Shown: positions 44,134 through 51,674 of the stretch, piece after piece
How the letters are laid out: each line of letters starts with the position of its first letter
How positions within the stretch are numbered: position 1 is the stretch's first letter
Assembly: GCA_022843745.1 (NCBI GenBank)
Contig: JALHNB010000015.1
Coordinates: forward strand, 1 to 64,000
Direction of reading: 5' to 3'
DNA length: 64,000 bases
Source of the DNA: Anaerolineae bacterium
GTDB lineage: Bacteria > Chloroflexota > Anaerolineae > Aggregatilineales > Phototrophicaceae
Made by a program: the position numbers and the translations under genes
Notes under the pieces: generated by a model
Told to the model about the DNA's origin: nothing
What the model saw: the letters and a program-made list of their open reading frames with translations, nothing else
Database searches by the model: none

Positions 44134-44976
44134 ATGAACACGTCATCAACAAAAGAAATCACAATCGACAAGGTAGTTCGTGTGCCGCAGGTCTATTTCG
44201 CGAACGTGCAGCTTTCTACGGGCATAGACATGCACTATGCGGAATATGGGGATGCCGACGGAGAACCCATCCTCTTTCTGCATGGTTTCACCGACTCGTG
44301 GTTCTCGTTCAGCCCAGTTCTGGAATACCTGCCGCCGAAATATCACGTTTTTATGCTGGATCAGCGCGGGCATGGGAATTCCAGTAAGCCTGAGACGGGA
44401 TATGAAATCGGTGATTTTGCCGCTGATGCCATCGCGTTTATGAAGGCCTTGAAGCTAGAGCCGGTTACACTTATCGGGCATTCGATGGGCAGCTTTGTGG
44501 CGCAGCGTGTAGCCGTGACCGCGCCAGAGCTTTTATCACGGCTCATTCTGGTTGGCTCGGCGGCTGACCCACGCACGGATGACATGACGGGATTTCTTGA
44601 GGCGGTAATGGCCCTGGAAGACCCGGTTCCAGAAGCATTCGCACGGGACTTCCAGATCAGCACGATCTATAGGGAACTGCCCGATGATTTCATGCTCAAG
44701 GTCGTTTCGGAGAGCATGAAGCTGCCAGCACTGGTGTGGCGATTGGCCTTAAGCCATATCCTCAGCAGCAGCGTCATATCGCCGCTTGATCGCATTCAGA
44801 TGCCAACTCTGGTGATATGGGGTGATCGGGATACGATTTTTTCCAAAGCCGAGCAGGAAGTGTTGACGGCAAGCATTCCCCAGGCAGAGCTGCATGTCTA
44901 TGAGGAAACAGGTCACGCGCTGCATTGGGAACAGCCTGAGCAGTTCGCACGCCAGCTTGAGGCGTTCATACGTTAG
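44134..44976 (+). CDS. Alpha/beta hydrolase 1 (tandem pair)
   Basis: The ATG at 44134 has AGGAGA upstream. The 280-residue enzyme has the oxyanion loop LFLHGFTDSW, the nucleophile elbow GHSMGS (Ser117), the acid Asp in LVIWGDRDT and the base His in ETGHALHWEQP. This is a complete catalytic triad of the epoxide-hydrolase/haloperoxidase-like branch. It is exported or cytoplasmic without a visible signal. The next gene begins 32 bases later and is very similar over its full length, so the pair arose by tandem duplication. Confidence 0.93.
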   Translation: MNTSSTKEITIDKVVRVPQVYFANVQLSTGIDMHYAEYGDADGEPILFLHGFTDSWFSFSPVLEYLPPKYHVFMLDQRGHGNSSKPETGYEIGDFAADAIAFMKALKLEPVTLIGHSMGSFVAQRVAVTAPELLSRLILVGSAADPRTDDMTGFLEAVMALEDPVPEAFARDFQISTIYRELPDDFMLKVVSESMKLPALVWRLALSHILSSSVISPLDRIQMPTLVIWGDRDTIFSKAEQEVLTASIPQAELHVYEETGHALHWEQPEQFARQLEAFIR

Positions 44977-45007
44977 CGGTCAGCGAGGAATAACAGGAGA
45001 TATCATC

Positions 45008-45859
45008 ATGGATTCACGATCAACAAAAGAAGTCATGCTCGACCAGATTGTCCAGGTGCCGCAGGTGCATTTCGCGACGATACAGCTTTCAACAGGCATT
45101 GATATGCACTACGCCGAATATGGCGACCCGGCGAGGAAACCAATTGTCTTTCTACATGGTTTCACCGACTCGTGGTTCTCATTTAGCCCGGTGCTGAAAT
45201 ATCTGCCGCCGAACTATCACGTTTTAATGCTCGATCATCGCGGGCATGGGAATTCCAGCAAGCCGGAGACGGGGTATGAAATCGGTGATTTTGCTGCCGA
45301 TACGATTGCGTTTATGAGCGCGTTGGAGCTTCAGAATGTCACATTGATCGGTCATTCGTTGGGCAGTTTTATCGCGCAGCGTGTGGCCGTGACCACGCCG
45401 GAATTGATCGCACGGCTGATTCTGATTGGATCATCAAATGACCCACGCACGGATGATCTGATGCCCTTTCTGGACGCCGTGAACGCTTTGGAAGACCCCG
45501 TTCCGGAAGAATTCGCGCGTGGATTCCAGGTCAGCACCATTTATGGGAATCTCAGTGACGAGTTCATGCGACAGGTGGTTTCCGAAAGCATGAAGCTGCC
45601 GGCGCGCGTATGGCATCAGACATTAAATGAACTTCTGAGCGAAAAAGGTATCACGCCATTTGCGCAGATTCAGATGCCGACGCTTATTCTCTGGGGCGAG
45701 CAGGATACAACCTGGCTGAGGGCAGCGCAGGAGATATTGGCAGCAGGGATTCCCCAGGCAGAATTGGTCATCTACGAGGAAACGGGTCACGCGCTGCATT
45801 GGGAACAGCCTGAGCGATTTGCGCGTGAGCTTGAGGATTTTATGGCGGTGCGTGGTTAG
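45008..45859 (+). CDS. Alpha/beta hydrolase 2 (tandem pair)
   Basis: The ATG at 45008 has ACAGGAGATATC upstream. The 283-residue product aligns with hydrolase 1 from STKE onward: VFLHGFTDSWFSFSPV, the nucleophile elbow GHSLGS, LILWGEQDTTW and ETGHALHWEQPERFA. The acid region reads GEQDT where the sister has GDRDT, so the catalytic Asp is probably the later one in both. A strong terminator follows, ending the transcription unit. Confidence 0.93.
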   Translation: MDSRSTKEVMLDQIVQVPQVHFATIQLSTGIDMHYAEYGDPARKPIVFLHGFTDSWFSFSPVLKYLPPNYHVLMLDHRGHGNSSKPETGYEIGDFAADTIAFMSALELQNVTLIGHSLGSFIAQRVAVTTPELIARLILIGSSNDPRTDDLMPFLDAVNALEDPVPEEFARGFQVSTIYGNLSDEFMRQVVSESMKLPARVWHQTLNELLSEKGITPFAQIQMPTLILWGEQDTTWLRAAQEILAAGIPQAELVIYEETGHALHWEQPERFARELEDFMAVRG

Positions 45860-45882
45860 CTTTTAGCGGTTAGCCCATTAAT

Positions 45883-45917
45883 GCGTCCTGGCGTATGGAA
45901 ATACGCCGGGACGTTTT
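45883..45917 (+). terminator. Rho-independent terminator after the hydrolase pair
   Basis: The stem CGTCCTGGCGTAT / ATACGCCGGGACG (one wobble, GGAA loop) is followed by TTTTGTTT. Confidence 0.92.
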
Positions 45918-45957
45918 GTTTACAGCGAGGTTACGGCGGCGAAAGGAATATCCGCGT

Positions 45958-46950
45958 TCATGATTGGCGTTGATGCCAGAGGGCGAGAAGTTCGTCCTCG
46001 CGCTCCTGAGTCAGGACGAATTGTTTGAGGACTTCGCTGAACATATCGGGCTTGTAGATTCCAGAGCGCACCCAGTCGAGGGTTTGCTCAATCGTGGTTT
46101 TCAGCGGCGTGAAAGTCAGGCCTGTGTCGAGGGCGCGCTGGACGCTGACGTTCATAGCAGCCTGCGACTCTTTCGGCACCCAGTAGGTGAGGCCATCGAC
46201 ACCCCCGATACCCTGTTCTTTAAGGAAAGCATCGCCTACATAGGTGATGGTTGTGGGTTTGCCTGTCACTTCAACGATGGTGTCGAGCAGTTCGTGCATC
46301 GGGAAGGGCGTACCCGTGAGGTTGAAATCGCCGCTTAATTTTTGCTCAACCGCGCCCAGCATCCAATCGGCGGCATCACGCGCGTGAATAAACTGGATGG
46401 GCTGGTCAGGAGTCGCGGCAATTTTTTCGCCGCCTTTATCAAAGCGCTGCAAGAGGTAGGGCAGGCGGGTGATCGGGTCGTATTGACCGACAACGAAACC
46501 GAGGCGGGCATTTAAAGTGCGTTCACCGTAAATTTCGGCGACGATTTGCTCACAGACGACTTTTAACGCGCCGTAATCCGACAGAACATCCTCGCTGGCG
46601 GGGTTCGCGAGTTCAAGGAGAGGGCCGGTTTCGGAGAGATCGTTTATATCTGAATAGACAGAAATGGTGGAAACGAAGATGTAGCGGTCCACTGCGTCGC
46701 GCAAAAATTCCGCCGACTGGCGCACAATGCGCGGGACATAGCCGGAGGGGTCATAAACGACATCCCACTTGCGCCCACGTAAAACCTCCAGGCCGCCGTC
46801 GCGATCCCCGTGAATTTCTTCGACGTGGGGATAGATGCCGGGGTCGGTGCGGCCTCGATTAAAAAGTGTCACGTTATGGCCTGCGTCGAGTGAAGCCTCG
46901 ACCAGATGCCGCCCGACGAACTGCGTACCGCCGATGATGAGAACGTCCAT
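45958..46950 (-). CDS. NAD-dependent epimerase/dehydratase (extended SDR-like)
   Basis: The ATG at 46950 (MDVLIIGGTQFVGRHL) has AAAGGAC upstream; a longer frame runs into the preceding gene and is not used. The 330-residue protein has the GGTQFVG nucleotide motif, FVSTISVYSD, and SDYGALKVVCE with the Tyr-x-x-x-Lys pair of extended SDRs. Many members act on nucleotide sugars or isoflavonoid-type substrates. It starts one base after the stop of the preceding gene, so the two are cotranscribed. Confidence 0.9.
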   Translation of the reverse strand: MDVLIIGGTQFVGRHLVEASLDAGHNVTLFNRGRTDPGIYPHVEEIHGDRDGGLEVLRGRKWDVVYDPSGYVPRIVRQSAEFLRDAVDRYIFVSTISVYSDINDLSETGPLLELANPASEDVLSDYGALKVVCEQIVAEIYGERTLNARLGFVVGQYDPITRLPYLLQRFDKGGEKIAATPDQPIQFIHARDAADWMLGAVEQKLSGDFNLTGTPFPMHELLDTIVEVTGKPTTITYVGDAFLKEQGIGGVDGLTYWVPKESQAAMNVSVQRALDTGLTFTPLKTTIEQTLDWVRSGIYKPDMFSEVLKQFVLTQEREDELLALWHQRQS

Positions 46951-46951
46951 T

Positions 46952-47617
46952 TTAGAGTCCTTTACTTTGCTGGTTGATGTTGACAACTTCATCACATAAA
47001 TCTTTTAGTTTATTTGTCAGATCGATAGGTAGCAAAACTAACGCGCCTGAAGATTTTAATAGATTGATTGTTTCATCAAACAGGTAAGCGTGAGCGTCAA
47101 AAATAAATCCGGATTCGATGTAGGGAAAGCAAAAAACGCGCCTTCCATTTGCCAAACCAACCGCACAGCTTGCCCGCCATCCCTCATTACTGAATTGCCT
47201 CATCAAGCGCGTATATCTTTCGGGTGTCAATTTAAAATGGCGTATAATTTCATCTTCTGATCGTAAATATTGATTTTGAACGGTTCGAAAACCATATCGT
47301 ATTTGCGCTTTGAGCGATTGAGTGATGAAACCAAAACGCTTAATTTCACTGCGGCGCACTAACCAGGAATCGCGTTTTCGGTCTTCGATGTCGTAAGGCT
47401 TCCCGTTTCGTTCAATCGTGCCACTTTGCTGGTTGAACGCACCACCGATTAACATAGATGCTGCTTCAGCATCCAGGTCTATAGGCGCACTGAGCATGTA
47501 AGATTTTCCGAATTGAAACTCGTAGCTGAAATCATTCAAGCGGCAAAGGTCTTGGCTCTTTCGGTAACCAGACAATACCCCTTCATAGCTGACATTTTTT
47601 ATGGTCAATGTATCCAT
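46952..47617 (-). CDS. Degenerate ABC-ATPase-like protein lacking nucleotide motifs
   Basis: The 221-residue protein follows the order of an ABC ATPase without its catalytic boxes. LTIKNVSYEGV is the first strand. YMLSAPIDLDAEAASMLIGG stands where Walker A is expected but has no GxxGxGKS. QQSGTIERNGKPYD matches the usual D/S-G-x-I-x-x-N-G step. QFSNEGWRASCAVGLANGRRVFCFPYI stands where the LSGGQ signature and Walker B are expected, and ALVLLPIDLTNKLKDLCDEVVNI resembles the switch and C-terminal helices. It is therefore likely inactive as an ATPase. It heads a two-gene operon with the epimerase. The homology is by pattern, not proven. Confidence 0.6.
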   Translation of the reverse strand: MDTLTIKNVSYEGVLSGYRKSQDLCRLNDFSYEFQFGKSYMLSAPIDLDAEAASMLIGGAFNQQSGTIERNGKPYDIEDRKRDSWLVRRSEIKRFGFITQSLKAQIRYGFRTVQNQYLRSEDEIIRHFKLTPERYTRLMRQFSNEGWRASCAVGLANGRRVFCFPYIESGFIFDAHAYLFDETINLLKSSGALVLLPIDLTNKLKDLCDEVVNINQQSKGL

Positions 47618-47734
47618 TGTTTGTCTGGTCTATTTTGTAATGGGTCAGAAAATCAAGCCGATAACGAGACAATTGTAGCTTCAGTGTGATAATCCGGCGA
47701 AGCGCGTGTCATCAACACCGAATTAGGTTTCTTG

Positions 47735-48032
47735 TGGGGATGACCGGGTAAGAGATGTGGTAATCTGGATGGTAGATGGAAAGGGCGGCTCGCGAGCCGC
47801 CCCTACGGACGCTACGACAAAACGTAAGCCATTGGGTCAACTGATCGGTGCATTTAAAACAGTATCCACCAAACACATCAATCTCCAACGTCAAACGCCG
47901 GGGGAGGTACTGTGGCAGCGCAATTATTACGAACACATCATTCGCGACGAGAGCGACCTGGATCGCATCCGATTTTATATTGAGAATAATCCGTCACGCT
48001 GGATTGAGGATACGGAATATCCAGGGACATAA
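47735..48032 (+). pseudogene. RAYT (REP-associated Y1 transposase) C-terminal remnant
   Basis: A frame from about 47757 reads VIWMVDG, an R1-type palindrome (GGGCGGCTCGCGAGCCGCCC, about 47785-47804), then LGQLIGAFKTVSTKHIN, TPGEVLWQRNYYEHIIRDE and RIRFYIENNPSRW. These are the conserved end motifs of the REP-associated tyrosine transposases of the IS200/IS605-like group. The N-terminal half with the HUH motif is missing or degraded, so it should be inactive. The gap 47618-48166 otherwise holds only an R1 palindrome at about 48090-48112. Confidence 0.8.
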
Positions 48033-48166
48033 AATCGCGGCTTATGGGAGTCGTGTGATGGTGACGAAATGGGCGAGGCAACTGGGCGAGGCATGCCTCG
48101 CCCCTACGAAGACACACATCTGAGAATTTATCGGCATCGGAAATTCCATACGCCCAATATGATAAG

Positions 48167-51100
48167 ATGGTGCTTGTTCTGAAAATGAATGAGATCATAA
48201 ATCGTATGCTCAAAAACCTTCCAAAGTTCTACACCCGTGCTGCGGTACTGCTGATGCTCGGTATCGCGCTAATCTCCGTCCGACCTCCTCAAATAACCAG
48301 CCAAGAGTCGATTATCAACCTCGTGGTGAACGGGGATTTTGAAACGGGCGATCTATCGGCATGGGAAGAAATCGGAAACACGACAATCGACTCGCAGGAT
48401 CAACATGCGGGGACTTTTTCGGCGCATGTGACGGATTCCTCCACGCCGCGTCAGGGCTGGATTGAGGTCACGCCGGGGAAAACCTATGTGGCTACGGCGT
48501 GGTTTAAATGGGTGGCGATGTCCGACAGCGATTGGGGCAGCAGCCGATTTACCGTCAATGACGGGGATTTTCAGGAAATCGGCGGGATCAGTAATTTGGA
48601 TCAACGCTACGAGCAAAATATCTGGAACAAGATCGCGTTCACGTTCGTGCCAGCCACAGACCTCGTGATGGTCAGTTTCGGCGTGTTTGGGCCGGAGTCT
48701 ACGATTGACCTGTATTTTGATGACATCATGCTGTTTGAAAAAACGAGCAATGTTCCGGCAGAAATTCAGCCGGAAGCAGATGTTATCAGCGGCACACCGC
48801 CATTAATCGTGAGTTTTTCCGCGAATGCCGACGACAGCGATGGGGCAGTCGCGTTGTATCAGTGGACATTTGGGGATGGCGCAGAGGCGAGAACCGCCAA
48901 CGCCGAGCACACCTATGTTTCGCAAGGCACATTCACCGCCACGCTCAATGCGTTTGACAACGACGGCGCGAAATCCAGCCAAAATCTGGTTATCACCGTG
49001 ACCGATCCGCAAGCGCCTCAAATCGAAATCAGCGCACCATCGTCGACGGAATTATTCACGACAGCGGACGCGGTGACAGCGCTTTCTGGCACAACACACT
49101 CGGATTCCAGCCCGATTGCCAGCGTGGTCTGGGATAATGTGAGTTCGGGCGATGCGGGTGAAGCACCCCTCACCCCCAGCCTTTCAGTAGGTATTTTATG
49201 CAACCCCTCACCCCCAACCCCTCTCCCTCAAGGGGCGAGGGGAGAAAAACAGAGGTTTTGGGATGAGGAAACTGTGCCAAAAACAAAAAGCCTACCCCTG
49301 AAAGTCGCGCCCCTCGCTTACGCGACAGAGGGAGGGGGTGAGGAATGCGAGACATTCAATTGGGCTGTCGAGGCGATTCCTTTGAAGCCGGGCGAGAATG
49401 AGATACTTATCACGGCAACAGATGCGGAGGGTAAGGTCGCGACGGATCGGATATGGATTACCCGAAGCATTGACGCACCCTCTATCGAAAATATTTCAAC
49501 GAATACGACCACGCCGCGAGTCTATGAAAAATATGAGGTGACGTTTGATGTCACCACCATCGCCGAGCAGTACATGTTTATGTACGATCCTGACCCGCCG
49601 GAAGGGGTCGAGCACTATTCCGGCGTGACGGTTGAAGGGGTCATCATGCTGCCGGACGGCGAGCAGGTTACGCATCCGGCGTTTTATTTTGAGGGTACGA
49701 CACGGGTCGGAAATATTTACGAACTCACGGGCGAGCAAAACTGGAAGCTGCGATACAGCCCCCAGCAGACGGGTGTTCATCAGGTTTCGCTGCGAGTCAC
49801 CGATCAATCAGGAACGGTCACGACTCCGGTTGGGTCATTTACCGCCGAAGCGCCGATTCGACCCGGATTTATTCAAGTCTCGGAGCATGACCCGCGCTAT
49901 TTTGAGTATTCGAACGGCACGCTGCATTGGCCTATTGGCATGACGTGGACGGGGGCGGAAATTCCAGAAAACGGGGAAGCGCCTTCGGTGATTAATTATG
50001 ATCGCCCCTGGATGGCGGGAAGGGGCGCGTGGTCTGCAAACTGGGCGCGGTGGAAAAGCAGCGCTGAACAACATGGCAACGAAGGCAGAGGGATTCATTA
50101 CAGCATTCTTGAGCATTATCCCGGCAGCGAGATTTCGCAGTATATTCACACGCCTGACGGCTCCCGAATGTGGATTAGCTGCTTCCTGGACGAGGATTTT
50201 TGCGCCCAGATCGAAAGCGGGAGAACGTATCAGGTCAAGCTGCGGGTGAAAACGCAAGGGATCAACGGGCCAGCGCAAGCCGATTTACCTTATGGATTGG
50301 TCATCAAAAATCACGATTGGCCGCCGGACGATTTTGAGAGAGAAATGCGATCCGCACCAAGCTGGATACCGATGATTGACCAGGATAAAGACTGGCACAC
50401 TATCGTCACCCGCGTGACCGCGCAGAATGACAGCGATGATTTCACCATTTATCTGGATAACGTGACCGCCGGGGAAGCGTTTGTTGATGAATTTTCCATC
50501 CGCGAGGTGCTGGCAGATGGCTCATTGGGGCCGGAGCAGATTCGCAATCCGAGGGCTGACTGGCATACTTATGTCGAGCAGCGCCCGATGGCGGCCTTTG
50601 ACGAAGCGATCACCACAGGGGAAACCAACGGCATCAACCTGCGCTATGTCGTGCATGATAAAAATGACCGTCTGATTAATTCGCTCACCGCTTATGGCGT
50701 GTTCGCGGATTTTGGCGGCGGGTATTATCAACCGGAAAATACCAAAGCTACGTGGCTGCAAAAGCAGTGGTGGCGATACCTTGTTGCGCGGCTGGGATAT
50801 TCGACAGCCGTGTTTGGCTGGGAACTCAACAATGAAGGCCCGCCGGACGACGGAACAGGCAGCCACGCCCGAACCGCGCAGATTTTTGCCCGATGGGTAC
50901 ACGAACTGGACGCTCATCCTCACCTCGCGAATACGTCGTTCTGGTGCTGCTGGGAGCCGACATTCTGGGGCGACGATTCACAGTTTCCCGATGTGGATTT
51001 TGGCGATATTCACCATTATGGCCCGGCAACGGATATGGTGCAGTGGTATCTCGACGAGGCGATCCCCGTTATTAGTTCCCAGGTGGGCAAGCCTGTGGTG

Positions 51101-51655
51101 CGGGGCGAAACCGGAATTATGGAAGGCAGCAGCACCAATGACCCGGATTCGTCGTTACTCAGCCCGAATCCGGGTATCTGGTATCACAACATGCTCTGGA
51201 GTCAGCTTCACTACTCGGCGATGTTTGAGATTGGGTACTGGTATTCGGAACATGGCGAGGCGATTATCGGCGGACGCACCCCACACGCGAGGGCATTCGC
51301 AAATTTCGTCCACGATTTAGACCTCAACGCGGGCGGGTATGAGGACATCGCGGCGACGAGCGATCAGGCGAAATTTCGCATTCTCGGTCAGAAGAATATC
51401 GCCAAAAACAGCGCTCACGGGTGGATTAACCATTCCGATCACACCTGGAAAAACGTGATGGATTATGGTGTGCCAGCGGCGGTATCGGGGACGGTGAGTT
51501 TTAGCATGAATCCGAACACTTTTTACACCGTGAGCTGGTACGACACGTATAGCGGAAGCTTCATCCGTGTCGAGCAGATTATTACGGATGCTTCGGGCAA
51601 CTTGACGCTTTCAGTTGAAAATCTGAGTGCGGATGTGGCGTTTAAGATCGATTAA
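48167..51655 (+). CDS. Large secreted glycosidase-like protein with carbohydrate-binding and PKD domains
   Basis: The 1162-residue product has alternative starts at 48185 or 48206. A signal segment (AAVLLMLGIALISV) is followed by a carbohydrate-binding-like beta-sandwich (NLVVNGDFETGDLSAW to TIDLYFDDIMLFE, about 45-192), then a PKD domain (PPLIVSFSANADDSDG, YQWTFGDG, about 205-285). After further beta domains comes a catalytic-like region: LHWPIGMTWTG, GWELNNEGPPDDG (candidate acid/base Glu near 888) and KPVVRGETGIMEG (candidate nucleophile Glu near 980), the pattern of clan GH-A glycosidases. An insert of about 60 residues near 333-392 is made of nested repeats. Substrate unknown. Confidence 0.8.
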   Translation: MVLVLKMNEIINRMLKNLPKFYTRAAVLLMLGIALISVRPPQITSQESIINLVVNGDFETGDLSAWEEIGNTTIDSQDQHAGTFSAHVTDSSTPRQGWIEVTPGKTYVATAWFKWVAMSDSDWGSSRFTVNDGDFQEIGGISNLDQRYEQNIWNKIAFTFVPATDLVMVSFGVFGPESTIDLYFDDIMLFEKTSNVPAEIQPEADVISGTPPLIVSFSANADDSDGAVALYQWTFGDGAEARTANAEHTYVSQGTFTATLNAFDNDGAKSSQNLVITVTDPQAPQIEISAPSSTELFTTADAVTALSGTTHSDSSPIASVVWDNVSSGDAGEAPLTPSLSVGILCNPSPPTPLPQGARGEKQRFWDEETVPKTKSLPLKVAPLAYATEGGGEECETFNWAVEAIPLKPGENEILITATDAEGKVATDRIWITRSIDAPSIENISTNTTTPRVYEKYEVTFDVTTIAEQYMFMYDPDPPEGVEHYSGVTVEGVIMLPDGEQVTHPAFYFEGTTRVGNIYELTGEQNWKLRYSPQQTGVHQVSLRVTDQSGTVTTPVGSFTAEAPIRPGFIQVSEHDPRYFEYSNGTLHWPIGMTWTGAEIPENGEAPSVINYDRPWMAGRGAWSANWARWKSSAEQHGNEGRGIHYSILEHYPGSEISQYIHTPDGSRMWISCFLDEDFCAQIESGRTYQVKLRVKTQGINGPAQADLPYGLVIKNHDWPPDDFEREMRSAPSWIPMIDQDKDWHTIVTRVTAQNDSDDFTIYLDNVTAGEAFVDEFSIREVLADGSLGPEQIRNPRADWHTYVEQRPMAAFDEAITTGETNGINLRYVVHDKNDRLINSLTAYGVFADFGGGYYQPENTKATWLQKQWWRYLVARLGYSTAVFGWELNNEGPPDDGTGSHARTAQIFARWVHELDAHPHLANTSFWCCWEPTFWGDDSQFPDVDFGDIHHYGPATDMVQWYLDEAIPVISSQVGKPVVRGETGIMEGSSTNDPDSSLLSPNPGIWYHNMLWSQLHYSAMFEIGYWYSEHGEAIIGGRTPHARAFANFVHDLDLNAGGYEDIAATSDQAKFRILGQKNIAKNSAHGWINHSDHTWKNVMDYGVPAAVSGTVSFSMNPNTFYTVSWYDTYSGSFIRVEQIITDASGNLTLSVENLSADVAFKID
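49165..49343. repeat. Nested R3-in-R2 repeat inside the glycosidase-like coding region
   Basis: The outer parts (CACCCCTCACCCCCAG at 49165-49180, and 49305-49343 ending GGAGGGGGTGAGG) resemble R2 ends. Between them 49181-49304 is an R3 element with inverted ends CTTTCAGTAGG and CCTACCCCTGAAAG and an internal R2 hairpin. The whole block is translated without a stop. Confidence 0.8.
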
Positions 51656-51674
51656 AAATGTCTGTATTGGGTGA

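Noticed and set aside
46952-47617. Annotation as a functional ABC transporter ATPase
   Set aside because: Walker A, signature and Walker B motifs are all missing and no permease is adjacent.
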